Shown here piece after piece: positions 44,232 to 51,911 of a stretch of DNA of 64,000 nucleotides. A program made the position numbers and the translations under genes. The DNA is from Bacteroidota bacterium (GTDB lineage Bacteria > Bacteroidota > Bacteroidia > Chitinophagales > Chitinophagaceae), in NCBI GenBank assembly GCA_023417815.1, contig JAEZEI010000008.1, positions 1-64,000 of the forward strand, given 5' to 3'. Positions within the stretch are counted from its first letter, which is position 1. Every line of letters starts with the position of its first letter. A model generated the notes under the pieces. The model ran no database searches. It had not been told where the DNA came from and was given only the letters and a program-made list of their open reading frames with translations.

Positions 44232-44340
44232 CTGGAACATTTTGAAAATTTTGAAACTTTTTGTTCCACTTAAAATCTTTTAAGGGACTTTAACGGCAAT
44301 TAAGGGACACTAAGCGCATTTAAGGGACAGCGTCAAAACC
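44181..44340 (+). promoter_or_regulatory. Candidate operator region: TGGAACA boxes and three 20-bp iterons
   Basis: TTGGAACA at about 44190, TGGTTCCA at 44221, TGGAACA at 44233 and TGTTCCA at 44262 form several inverted pairs. Then TAAGGGAC occurs at 44281, 44301 and 44321, spaced exactly 20 bp. All lie 45-190 bp upstream of the gene starting at 44376. Similar GGAAC boxes precede the gene at 49531. Confidence 0.55.
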
Positions 44341-44375
44341 GCCGGAGGTAAGATTTGTTCATAAAAATTTCAATT

Positions 44376-44864
44376 ATGAACAATGACACTTTATTATACC
44401 AGGCGGCGTGGCAGTTCGCTGTTACCTGCCTTTGGCCCGCGCGACAATTTTCAGAGATCGAAATAAAGATCACCCGTTTCAGGATCCGGCAGATGATCGC
44501 GAATTCTGCGGACCGGTTCAACGCCTACCTGGAATTCTGCCAGCAGGTTTTGCTGTTCCGCTATTATTCGATCTCTTCCCGTGGCCGGGTTTCCATTCCA
44601 TCACCGTGCCAGTGGATCACCGGCAGCGGGCTCACCACTTCGAAATTATTTTTCAGGTCGGTGCAGCAGCGCAGGCTGGGGGAGCCGCTTTTCATGCACG
44701 TGCAAAAAGGACTGTGCGAAGCGGTGCTGGAGGTCACGGAGAATAATTCCGAAGAAATGATCGCCTACTGGGAAAACTGGTTCCGCGAACGCAACGCCCG
44801 CCCGGAATTGCGGCTTTTCATTCTCTATGCTGCAAAATTCTCCACCAAAACTTTCCAGTCATGA
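44376..44864 (+). CDS. Hypothetical protein
   Basis: A 162-residue protein starting at ATG 44376 (MNNDTLLYQAAW). It is mixed alpha/beta with aromatic-rich stretches (CLWPARQF, MIAYWENWFRERN) and a Trp-Ile-Thr-Gly segment (CQWITGSGLTTSKLFF). No family is recognised. It overlaps the following small gene by 4 nt (ATGA) and lies behind a dense set of operator-like repeats, so it is likely a regulated accessory gene. Confidence 0.65.
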   Translation: MNNDTLLYQAAWQFAVTCLWPARQFSEIEIKITRFRIRQMIANSADRFNAYLEFCQQVLLFRYYSISSRGRVSIPSPCQWITGSGLTTSKLFFRSVQQRRLGEPLFMHVQKGLCEAVLEVTENNSEEMIAYWENWFRERNARPELRLFILYAAKFSTKTFQS

Positions 44865-45058
44865 AAGAGAAACGCTTATTCATCTATCCCAACGAGGTGG
44901 AACGGATAACCGGCCTGCATTCCAGGTCGGTGTGCAGGCTGTTCACCAAAATAAAAAAGAAGTACGGCATCCGGAAATGGGGAAATGTGCCGGTGGAGGT
45001 GTTCTGCGAATACACTTTGCTTAGTGAGGAAAAGATCCGGGAACTGCTCGAAAAGTAA
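44861..45058 (+). CDS. Small DNA-binding-like protein
   Basis: A 65-residue basic protein overlapping the previous gene (ATGA). The sequence YPNEVERITGLHSRSVCRLF, then IRKWGNVPVEVFCEY, has the form of a short helix-turn-helix like that of excisionases and MerR-type proteins. It is similar in size and character to the protein at 48670. A regulatory or plasmid/phage-type role is inferred. Confidence 0.65.
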   Translation: MKEKRLFIYPNEVERITGLHSRSVCRLFTKIKKKYGIRKWGNVPVEVFCEYTLLSEEKIRELLEK

Positions 45059-45192
45059 ATCAGCGAAGATCAGCGACACGATCTGCGAAAATCAGCGGGA
45101 AACATTAAGAACCGAAGTGTGGGTTCCCGCAGATCTACGGTGATTTATCCGCCGATGACGCAGATTTTCTATATTTCAAAGAACTTAATAAA

Positions 45193-45222
45193 GGCTGCCT
45201 CTTTCGAGACAGCCCTTTTTTT
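45193..45222 (+). terminator. Bidirectional-type terminator between convergent operons
   Basis: GGCTGCCTC-TTTC-GAGACAGCC (one mismatch) followed by TTTTTTT ends the plus-strand pair 44376-45058. The minus-strand gene at 45221-45508 ends at the same place. Confidence 0.75.
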
Positions 45223-45508
45223 ATTTACCCGGGCTTTTTGTTCTTCGCCCTGGTTTTTCCTCTTCATGTTCGCCGGTTTCGTTGTCGTCTTCCGGGAAGG
45301 GAAGATTGGATTCCGTTGCGGTCTGGCTTACCGTTGCCGCTACGGTTCCCGCAACAGCCAGGTAGCCAGCGATCTTTACGAGGATGGCGGGCAGGGCTAC
45401 CGGCGCTCCAAGGATGGACGCGCTGATGGCAGCAAGTGCAACGCCTGTATTGCGAAGCTTTCTGAAGAAAGCCGGGGTGGGTGATTGTACCCTTTGTTTA
45501 ATCGTCAT
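45221..45508 (-). CDS. Small membrane protein, holin-like
   Basis: A 95-residue protein with a basic N-terminus (MTIKQRVQSPTPAFFRKLRN), a hydrophobic region from about 22 to 62 that can form two membrane helices (ISASILGAPVALPAILVKIA and YLAVAGTVAATVS), and a strongly acidic then basic tail. This is the layout of many phage holins. Its start overlaps the end of the DUF5675 gene by 11 nt. A role in lysis or secretion with DUF5675 is possible but not shown. Confidence 0.6.
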   Translation of the reverse strand: MTIKQRVQSPTPAFFRKLRNTGVALAAISASILGAPVALPAILVKIAGYLAVAGTVAATVSQTATESNLPFPEDDNETGEHEEEKPGRRTKSPGK

Positions 45509-45911
45509 GATCTTTCTGTTTAATGGTTATAAAAACGGGCACCCGTTCTATGGAGGACATCACCAGGTTCCGGAGCCTGGTGAACGCTTTCACAGAATAG
45601 ATGCCCCTGCCTTCCCCGGTGATCGTGGTCACCGGTGCTATGCAGCCGCGCAGTTCTTTCACTGCGTCATTAGCCGGATGAATCAGGATAAGGTTCCTGT
45701 CCTTCACCTCCGTGAGAATGAAATGCAGGCCGAACTTGCGGCTGAAGCGCATTTTCACGGGATACCTGCCTTCAGGGATACATGAGACTGACTTTAAATT
45801 CTTCTTCCAGGGGAGTTCTATGGTGTAGCATATAATATTATGTGTGGCGGCCAGGCGAAGCTCGCCGTTCGTTCCGCCGGGAAAATATGTTCTGCGTAAT
45901 ATTAGTTCCAT
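45498..45911 (-). CDS. DUF5675-family protein
   Basis: A 137-residue protein. LILRRTYFPGGTNGELRLA, the CIPEGRYPVKMRFSRKFG core, then LILIHPANDAVKELRGCIAP fit DUF5675. This family carries an L,D-transpeptidase-like HxGN/GC pattern and is frequent in Bacteroidota prophages and phage-derived clusters (family knowledge). The start ATG at 45911 is 39 bp from a decamer array identical in design to that before the XRE gene. It probably forms a two-gene operon with the holin-like gene. Confidence 0.78.
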   Translation of the reverse strand: MELILRRTYFPGGTNGELRLAATHNIICYTIELPWKKNLKSVSCIPEGRYPVKMRFSRKFGLHFILTEVKDRNLILIHPANDAVKELRGCIAPVTTITGEGRGIYSVKAFTRLRNLVMSSIERVPVFITIKQKDHDD

Positions 45912-45950
45912 GTCTTTAAGTTTTATCCTGGCATGGAATCAAACATCGCG

Positions 45951-46016
45951 GCGGAAAAATTTTGCGTGTCTTGTTTTGTCGTGTTTTGTCTTGAATTGTC
46001 TTGTTTTGTCTTGTTT
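45951..46016 (-). promoter_or_regulatory. Operator-like array: conserved block plus five decamers upstream of the DUF5675 gene
   Basis: GCGGAAAAATTTTGCGTGTC (45951-45970) differs at two positions from 43781-43800. TGTC recurs at 45967, 45977, 45987, 45997 and 46007. The order of decamer variants differs from the other array, as expected for binding-site arrays under selection for phase rather than simple copies. Confidence 0.7.
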
Positions 46017-46039
46017 TTTGAAGGAGTTTCACCCAACGA

Positions 46040-46165
46040 CGGATGGAGATCCGCGTTTATCTGCGTAAAAAAATCAGCGTTTATCTGCGGGAACTAACAT
46101 TTCGATACTAATGGTTTCCCGCAGATGCGCGCAGATGTTTACGCGGATTCTCACTGATTTTTTGA
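46040..46165. repeat. CCCGCAGAT inverted-repeat block
   Basis: A GATCCGCGTTTATCTGCG block, then ATCTGCGGGAACTAAC and GTTTCCCGCAGATGCGCG. It occupies the divergent region between the DUF5675 and sigma factor genes. Confidence 0.75.
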
Positions 46166-46259
46166 AACCATTAAAATAAAATCAAAAAGATTTCTATTTT
46201 CTTGTCAGTTTTTCTGCAAAAAATCCGTGTATATAGATAACGGGTCCCCCGAAAGTGGT

Positions 46260-46817
46260 ATGAAACTTATAAAACTGCTCCAGACTGCTGCTAATGATGA
46301 CAAGAGTGCTGAGTCACAGTTCTTTTATTACCTGGCAGATGATATGCAGGCTGTTTGTAACCGCTACTTGAAGGATCAAAATGATGCGGAAGACGCATTT
46401 GTGAAGGGGTTTTTCAATTTCTTCAAAAAAATAAAGCAATACAAGTTTCAAACGGACAGTGATGTAAGAGCATATATATATATGGTGATGCGGAATGCAT
46501 GCGTGGACATAGCCAGGGAGAAGTACCTCGAAGTGAAATTGATCCCTGTGGAAAATGCGACAGAAGTTTCATATTCCCCTGATGTATATGAGAAACTTGA
46601 CCTGGAAGAGATCATAAAGTTGATTAACCAGCTCCCGGTCAAGTATCGAACGGTGTTTAATATGTATTCTGTAGACGGGATGTCGCACGCCGAGATTGCA
46701 AAAGCCCTGGGAATTTCGGAAGATGCGTCCGCTACACAACTTAAAAGGGCGCGGGTATTTTTAAAAGAATTAATAATAAAAAACGGTTTGAGCCATGCAA
46801 GAGATAAGAAGAAATGA
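46260..46817 (+). CDS. ECF-type RNA polymerase sigma factor
   Basis: A 185-residue sigma factor starting at ATG 46260 (MKLIKLLQTAANDDK). Region 2 is DMQAVCNRYLKDQNDAEDAF plus VRAYIYMVMRNACVDIAR. Region 4 is LPVKYRTVFNMYSVDGMSHA and EIAKALGISEDASATQ, a helix-turn-helix. It overlaps the next gene, which has one membrane segment, by 23 nt. The trio sigma / membrane protein / exported barrel-like protein resembles Bacteroidota envelope-responsive sigma units. Its target promoters are not visible. Confidence 0.92.
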   Translation: MKLIKLLQTAANDDKSAESQFFYYLADDMQAVCNRYLKDQNDAEDAFVKGFFNFFKKIKQYKFQTDSDVRAYIYMVMRNACVDIAREKYLEVKLIPVENATEVSYSPDVYEKLDLEEIIKLINQLPVKYRTVFNMYSVDGMSHAEIAKALGISEDASATQLKRARVFLKELIIKNGLSHARDKKK

Positions 46818-47520
46818 AGAAGATCCATTTGCATCCTGGGGTGAAAAGCTCCGGGCCGCTAAAGAACTTCCGGGTTACCCTAAGGCAGACAAAGCTGCCC
46901 TTTGGAAAAGACTTGAAGTAATGCTGGAGGAGGATAAAAAAGCGGAAAAAGAAAAGCGCCGCACGCGCAGGGTTACCATGTTCTGGTATTCCGCCGCCGC
47001 TTCTATAATATTATTACTTGCCGTGATGATCTTCTCCAAAGCGCCCGAAAAGCACGACCTGATCGGGGAGAAGAAACTAAAGCCCGCAACTGAAAAGCCG
47101 GTACCTATAATAATAGAAAGGAATGATCAACTGGCGAAGGAAGATGTAAAACCATCCGGTGTAGAAAATGATCCGGCCACGGAAACCACCCAAGTCGTAA
47201 GGCCACCACGCCTGGTGGCCATGGAAACAACGCCCGATAAAATTGACAATAATTCCCCGGTAAATGATCAGGAGCCACAGGTCCAGGATCCCCAGCCAAA
47301 TGAAAACCTGGCTTCGAATGAAAATCCGGGAAGAATTGAGCAGCCCATCGCAGCCGATCCACAAAAAATGCCGATATTCCATAGTGGCTCGATGAAGAAA
47401 CATCCTGTAACCCCGGCGAGTGTTGCCATATATATAGAGAAGGTGGTGAATAAAGACGACCAGAAGGTCGCAGCCAAAACTAATCCCGACAACCCCGAAC
47501 ACATCCTGACATTTAAATAG
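46795..47520 (+). CDS. Single-pass membrane protein, putative anti-sigma factor
   Basis: A 241-residue protein. A charged cytoplasmic part (about 1-60) contains KAALWKRLEVMLEEDKKAEK. One transmembrane helix follows (about 63-80, MFWYSAAASIILLLAVMIF), then a long Pro/Asn-rich periplasmic part. The topology and overlap with an ECF sigma gene fit an anti-sigma factor, though the zinc-binding HxxxCxxC motif is absent. No enzyme motif is seen. Confidence 0.7.
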   Translation: MQEIRRNEEDPFASWGEKLRAAKELPGYPKADKAALWKRLEVMLEEDKKAEKEKRRTRRVTMFWYSAAASIILLLAVMIFSKAPEKHDLIGEKKLKPATEKPVPIIIERNDQLAKEDVKPSGVENDPATETTQVVRPPRLVAMETTPDKIDNNSPVNDQEPQVQDPQPNENLASNENPGRIEQPIAADPQKMPIFHSGSMKKHPVTPASVAIYIEKVVNKDDQKVAAKTNPDNPEHILTFK

Positions 47521-47525
47521 AACAA

Positions 47526-48575
47526 ATGAAACAATTGTTTTTACTGGCGCTGACCGGCGCCCTGGGAATCTTTTGTGCCTCCGCGCAGCAGACGTTCAAC
47601 TACGATCCGCAGTTCAGCCGTACATTTTCTATCCTTCTCGACGAAGGGGAGGAGATGAAGATCGAGCTCACATCGCCCGAACAACTTAACGAGCTTCCCA
47701 ACCCGGATTCGCTGATCAAATTACTTTCCGCAGATATAATCAAACTCGGTGATTCCCTCGACCTGGACATAGATGCATCGCATGTTTATTTTATTGTTGG
47801 AGATTCTGCAGAAAGGGTGGTGCGTGTAAAACGGTGGCCATCGCCGTTCAGGCAATTTATTATTGTGAATGGCGAACCCAACCGCTTCAAGGATGTGCAG
47901 GATACGGTCGTGATCGACGGCTGGACGGGCAGCCCATCGAAGCTTTACCGCTATACTTTTTACCTGAATTTTTTAGCCAGCGTTGATAAATACAGTAATG
48001 GCAAACTGAATAGAGAGCTCAACACGCTGCGCGAAAACATGAATACAAAATGGACTGATTCAAAGAAGCATTATTTCCTACAGAATAATGTCCACATCTG
48101 GGCGCCGGCACCGCAGGGAAAGCCGTCCAATAGAATGATGATGTTGATTCGCCCGTCTATAGATATCCAGAATTACCAGGACAAGTTTATTCCGTCCATC
48201 AGCCTGGGTCTGACCATCGCGCGAAACCATAAAAATGTTTACACCGAATACGGCATCAGCAGCGAGATCCATTTCCGTTTCGCAAAAGATCTGGATGCAA
48301 ATTCCAGGACATATATTAACCCGTTCGTCACCGTGTATTACGGCCGCGGGGTCTCAACCGAATCTGGTTTTGCACCAAACCGTTTATTCCCCTACATCTC
48401 GTTAAGTTTCTCTCCGAAGAATAAAGGAAAAGTTTATCGTGAGGATCAGACATTCCGTTTCGGTGTCGGCCGTTTCTTCCTCGGCAACAAAACCACGAAG
48501 ATCGAACCGGGGATTTATGTTGACGGATTCTTCAAAAGCGCCAGCCCATCGCTGCGACTCGTACAAGCTTTCTAA
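47526..48575 (+). CDS. Exported outer-membrane beta-barrel-like protein
   Basis: A 349-residue protein with a signal peptide (MKQLFLLALTGALGIFCASAQ). The first half is a soluble domain (SILLDEGEEMKIELTSPEQL, VYFIVGDSAERVVRVKRW). The second half has alternating aromatic/aliphatic strands (SLGLTIARNHKNVYTEYGIS, YINPFVTVYYGRG, LFPYISLSFSPKNKG) and ends in LVQAF, an aromatic C-terminus typical of outer-membrane barrels. It follows the anti-sigma-like gene by 5 bp and is probably part of the sigma operon. Confidence 0.75.
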   Translation: MKQLFLLALTGALGIFCASAQQTFNYDPQFSRTFSILLDEGEEMKIELTSPEQLNELPNPDSLIKLLSADIIKLGDSLDLDIDASHVYFIVGDSAERVVRVKRWPSPFRQFIIVNGEPNRFKDVQDTVVIDGWTGSPSKLYRYTFYLNFLASVDKYSNGKLNRELNTLRENMNTKWTDSKKHYFLQNNVHIWAPAPQGKPSNRMMMLIRPSIDIQNYQDKFIPSISLGLTIARNHKNVYTEYGISSEIHFRFAKDLDANSRTYINPFVTVYYGRGVSTESGFAPNRLFPYISLSFSPKNKGKVYREDQTFRFGVGRFFLGNKTTKIEPGIYVDGFFKSASPSLRLVQAF

Positions 48576-48669
48576 GAAGTGAAAAGTAAAAAGTAAAAAC
48601 AAATCAGCGATAATCCGCGGGAAAATCTGCGCAAATCCGCGGGAACTCTTTAGAACCGAAAAGTAATTT

Positions 48670-48849
48670 ATGCCCATCCGGCCCTACACACATAAAGAAC
48701 TCGCCATTATGTACCACGTAAGCCCGCGCACCCTAACTCGCTGGGTAAAGCCCATCATCCGCAAAAGATCAAAGCGCAAGCGTATTTACAAATCCGCCGA
48801 AGTAGAATTCATCTTCCGTTTCCTCGGTCCGCCCGATAATGAAGACTGA
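48670..48849 (+). CDS. Small helix-turn-helix protein
   Basis: A 59-residue very basic protein (MPIRPYTHKELAIMYHVSPR, then TLTRWVKPIIRKRSKRKRIY). The pattern HKELAIMYHVSPRTLTRWVK is a helix-turn-helix of the excisionase/HTH_17 kind. It follows a CCCGCAGAT block and is 47 bp upstream of an unknown gene on the same strand. Confidence 0.65.
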   Translation: MPIRPYTHKELAIMYHVSPRTLTRWVKPIIRKRSKRKRIYKSAEVEFIFRFLGPPDNED

Positions 48850-48896
48850 TGTTGCTAACCTATGGATACATCATTGATAAAATTTAAATTTTAATT

Positions 48897-49367
48897 ATGA
48901 AAGCAAATTTTTATGTCAACCAGATGCGCGAGACGTTGATGAACCAGAAAACAATTCGTCCTAAGGGAAGAAAAACGGATTGGGATATCTTTCTACATTA
49001 TGCTGCGGCTGAAGGTTATAAAATGGAAGAATTTTGCGCCAGCATGGATTTTCCACTAATTAAGTCAATGTCTTTTGTATTTCCCTCCATCCCGGATGAT
49101 GAAATAAAACTGATTGCCAAAGAAGGATACCTGGACAGTACAGACGTAAATCGTTTATTAAATGAATTTGAACTTTCCAATGAGTATAAATTGTCAAAAA
49201 AAGAGCAATACGGCCTTGCCGTATCCTTGTACCTTGATGAATTGTTATCCCGGAGGATCTTGAAAGAAAGTAGAGCAATCAACCGTTACGAAGGTCTTGA
49301 AACACGGGAAAATTTGAGAACATTTTATAAACCTTCGCATCGGGTTAAGGAACTATATTCAAATTAA
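48897..49367 (+). CDS. Hypothetical protein, first of two paralogues
   Basis: A 156-residue, mostly helical protein. The start YVNQMRETLMNQKTIRPKGR aligns with YIKQMRKTLCNQKTIYPEGR of the gene at 49531, and both keep KxDW/Y and HYAAAEG/NYYAASG. Function unknown. The two copies are separated by 163 bp that hold an inverted GGAAC repeat, so they may be expressed separately. Confidence 0.65.
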   Translation: MKANFYVNQMRETLMNQKTIRPKGRKTDWDIFLHYAAAEGYKMEEFCASMDFPLIKSMSFVFPSIPDDEIKLIAKEGYLDSTDVNRLLNEFELSNEYKLSKKEQYGLAVSLYLDELLSRRILKESRAINRYEGLETRENLRTFYKPSHRVKELYSN

Positions 49368-49374
49368 ATCTGAA

Positions 49375-49440
49375 ATTGTTCCAATCGTTTTTCATTTTGG
49401 TTGGAACAATGTGGAAAATAGGGGAGAAACTGTTCCAAAG
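49375..49440. promoter_or_regulatory. Inverted ATTGTTCCAA repeat and additional TGTTCCA box
   Basis: ATTGTTCCAA (49375-49384) and TTGGAACAAT (49401-49410) form a perfect 10-bp inverted repeat with a 16-nt spacer, and another TGTTCCA lies at 49431. It could be a terminator hairpin of the first paralogue, but no U-tract follows the hairpin. The recurrence of the GGAAC box upstream of 44376 favours an operator. Confidence 0.5.
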
Positions 49441-49530
49441 CTTTTTTAAACTTAAAAGGATAATCTTCCCGAGCCAGGGTAATTAATAATTAACCCATGA
49501 AAAGCACCTGGTAAACTAAAACCAGAAATT

Positions 49531-49983
49531 ATGGAGGCAATAGATTACATAAAACAAATGAGGAAAACGCTTTGTAATCAAAAAACCATTTACCCCGAAG
49601 GCCGCAAGTCGGATTATGAGATCATTTTGAATTATTATGCTGCTTCAGGTGGGCGGCCGGATTTTGAGGAAATCGATATGCCCGTATTGGTAGCCTTAGA
49701 TAAAGCTATGCCAGAGATCACACCTGAAAACCAGCGCTCAATCAGCCTTCAGAATACCAGGCTTCCTGACGGCCAGGATGACCTGGAAGAAGAAGTTGTG
49801 GTTGGAGGAAAAATTCGCACCCGGCAACAGCAATACAGTATGCTTTCATACCTATTCCTGGATTTTTTATTATGGGAATTTATAAAGGCAGATAGTAAGA
49901 GGATTAAAAAAATGAGAGGATGGGTGGAAAGAGAATTTATTAGGGATTATTTTAGGAATGGAGATATATGGGCGAGGATATAA
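49531..49983 (+). CDS. Hypothetical protein, second of two paralogues
   Basis: A 150-residue protein sharing its first 35 residues closely with the protein at 48897; beyond that only the helical pattern is shared. It has an acidic loop (DGQDDLEEEVVVGG) and a basic, Trp-containing C-terminus (KKMRGWVEREFIRDYF). No family recognised. Confidence 0.65.
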   Translation: MEAIDYIKQMRKTLCNQKTIYPEGRKSDYEIILNYYAASGGRPDFEEIDMPVLVALDKAMPEITPENQRSISLQNTRLPDGQDDLEEEVVVGGKIRTRQQQYSMLSYLFLDFLLWEFIKADSKRIKKMRGWVEREFIRDYFRNGDIWARI

Positions 49984-50072
49984 TGAGGGGATGTTACTAC
50001 ACATTGCTGTTGGCTGCTGTAATTTTTGTTATAAATATTACAAAAAGTCCAGTTTTAGGTAGTTAGCCGGCA

Positions 50073-50966
50073 TTACACCAATACTTTTGTTATGCGCTGC
50101 TTTTCCTTCGTCAATGCTTTTGGATTTTTTTTTCTTATGTTTTCGACATATCTGCTTACTGGATCTTCAATAACTTTTCCCTTACTATCTCTTTTCAACT
50201 TTTGTTTAATTTTCAAGGGCGCATCAACATAATTAGCAAAAACGTCTACACCAGTTATATTCTGATTTCCACGGTATATGGTCTTTCTCCAGCTGATTTT
50301 AAATTTGGATTTTAATATAATTGATAAAAGTGTAGGAATTAAACTCTGAAAATCATTTTGAGAAGAGAAAGTCAGATCGTCGACAAATCTAGTGTAGGTG
50401 ATATCGTTTTGATCACAAAATTTGATTAAATCGCTATCAATATTTGAGAAAATTAAGTTCGCGATATGAGTACTAGTTCTAGTTCCTTGTGGTAGCTCAA
50501 ACTCAATAGATGTCAGTTTTGTTAACCAATGTGCGATGTGGTTTGAGAAACCTAATCTTAGAAAAAGATTATAAATATCTTTATGGGAAATGGTCGGATA
50601 AAAATCTTGCAAGTCAGTTGTGAGTACAAATTTATGTCCTCTATGTTTAACTGCATTTAAAATATTATTCTTCCCTTTTACACCCCCAAAAATATGTGGA
50701 GTAAGTGGTACTCGCTCCAAAATTTCCTTTTTAATATTTCTTTGTAATTCCTTCAACCTTCGATAACTAGGCCGTATAGTACGAGTTTTTGGTGTGCCGT
50801 CTGAATATGCTTTGACCTGACCTGTAACTTTATTTAATTTAATTTCGACTCGTTTTGAGTAATAGGTCTCGATATTGTCGCAGATATAAAGAATTTCCTT
50901 AGGTGATGATTTTATTAAAGAGGCTAAATATTTTAATTGCCGTTTTTCAAATTGTAAAGAATTCAT
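50073..50966 (-). CDS. Retron-type reverse transcriptase
   Basis: A 297-residue RT. Visible motifs are TTDLQDFYPTIS (motif A, Asp118), LPQGTRTSTHIANLIF, the catalytic F194-V-D-D197 in YTRFVDDLTFSS, and SKFKISWRKT. Two retron hallmarks are present: N104-A-V-K-H108, matching region X NAxxH, and I237-T-G239, matching the VTG of region Y. Retron RTs copy a structured ncRNA into msDNA and act in anti-phage defence (established knowledge). Its start overlaps the end of an XRE gene by 20 nt. XRE plus RT resembles the type VI retron arrangement, although I cannot confirm the type. Confidence 0.88.
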   Translation of the reverse strand: MNSLQFEKRQLKYLASLIKSSPKEILYICDNIETYYSKRVEIKLNKVTGQVKAYSDGTPKTRTIRPSYRRLKELQRNIKKEILERVPLTPHIFGGVKGKNNILNAVKHRGHKFVLTTDLQDFYPTISHKDIYNLFLRLGFSNHIAHWLTKLTSIEFELPQGTRTSTHIANLIFSNIDSDLIKFCDQNDITYTRFVDDLTFSSQNDFQSLIPTLLSIILKSKFKISWRKTIYRGNQNITGVDVFANYVDAPLKIKQKLKRDSKGKVIEDPVSRYVENIRKKNPKALTKEKQRITKVLV

Positions 50967-51237
50967 TTATTAAGGATTTTACCGAAGGACTTACAATTTT
51001 AAAGGCATCACGTTTATTTTCAGGAACATCTTCGTCATCCATTGCAAGAAAAAATATTATAGGAAGTGGAACATTCAAAGCTTTGCTAATCGATTTTAAG
51101 GTAGACAGATTAGGTTCTTTTTGATTATTCTCAATTTGAGACAAATAAGTTTGAGTAATGCCACTTTTTAACGCAAAATCTATCTGATTGATAGATTTCT
51201 GCTTGCGAATATTTTTAATAGTTAATCCTAAGTTCAT
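50947..51237 (-). CDS. XRE-family regulator coupled to the reverse transcriptase
   Basis: A 96-residue protein starting at ATG 51237; a TTG three codons upstream is in frame but less likely. LTIKNIRKQKSINQIDFALK followed by SGITQTYLSQIENNQKEPNL is a canonical Cro/C1 helix-turn-helix. The C-terminal tail is short (FLAMDDEDVPENKRDAFKIV). It overlaps the RT gene. In type VI-like retrons the HTH protein is thought to be the partner or effector rather than just a regulator; here that is inferred by position. Confidence 0.85.
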   Translation of the reverse strand: MNLGLTIKNIRKQKSINQIDFALKSGITQTYLSQIENNQKEPNLSTLKSISKALNVPLPIIFFLAMDDEDVPENKRDAFKIVSPSVKSLINEFFTI

Positions 51238-51298
51238 TAAAAGCAAAAATTAAGGAGTGTTAGATTACTTTGTCAACATTCTTGTTCATATTCGGTTT

Positions 51299-51697
51299 TC
51301 AGCTAGAAAAAACTTTTACAAAAGTTTCAACAATCTTAGCAACTAATAACAAGTTGGTTAATTCGTTTTGACCTTGCTTATGTTTTAATTTCTCTAGCTG
51401 AAGAATCGCCTCGTTCAAGAGAATGACATCTTCATCTAATAGAGAACACCGGTTCTTAGTGATAGTTATAATACCTTGTATCAAACTATCAATGTTTTGA
51501 TTGTTTTTCAGCATAGCGCTTGTTTTAATTAGGACAAAATCGTCCTTGCTCCAATTGCCGATCCGCCTGTAACTAAAAGCGTATGCGATATTCTCATTGC
51601 ACTCCTTAATTAGCCTTGCTCCAAAAGAAAATCGTGAAGCAAAATCGAGCAGGACAGAATCCAGCATCAGTGCAGCATTGCTGCCATGACATGACAT
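51299..51697 (-). CDS. Unknown protein, first gene of the XRE-RT operon
   Basis: A 132-residue helical protein; ATG 51697 is chosen because GGGGAG lies 5 nt upstream, with a GTG two codons earlier also possible. Segments include LLDFASRFSFGARLIKECNE, NWSKDDFVLIKTSAML and a leucine-rich C-terminal helix (NELTNLLLVAKIVETFVKVF). No catalytic motif is evident, and HEPN-type R-x4-6-H is not seen. It is 61 bp upstream of the XRE start on the same strand and may be a third retron component. Family not recognised. Confidence 0.62.
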   Translation of the reverse strand: MSCHGSNAALMLDSVLLDFASRFSFGARLIKECNENIAYAFSYRRIGNWSKDDFVLIKTSAMLKNNQNIDSLIQGIITITKNRCSLLDEDVILLNEAILQLEKLKHKQGQNELTNLLLVAKIVETFVKVFSS

Positions 51698-51911
51698 ATG
51701 CACTCCCCGATAAATCCCTTGCGGGCTGTCAGAAAAGACTATTAGTTGAACTCCTTTTAGCTACATGCATCAAAACACCGTTCAAAGAACTTGTAATGCA
51801 ATATTATTACATATTTCCCACAGTTAATAAAAATAATCATTTTAATTTATAAACAGTATGTGGAAAACTATAGAATGTAGATAATTTTGAAAAGTAGCGC
51901 ATAACGTTGGA

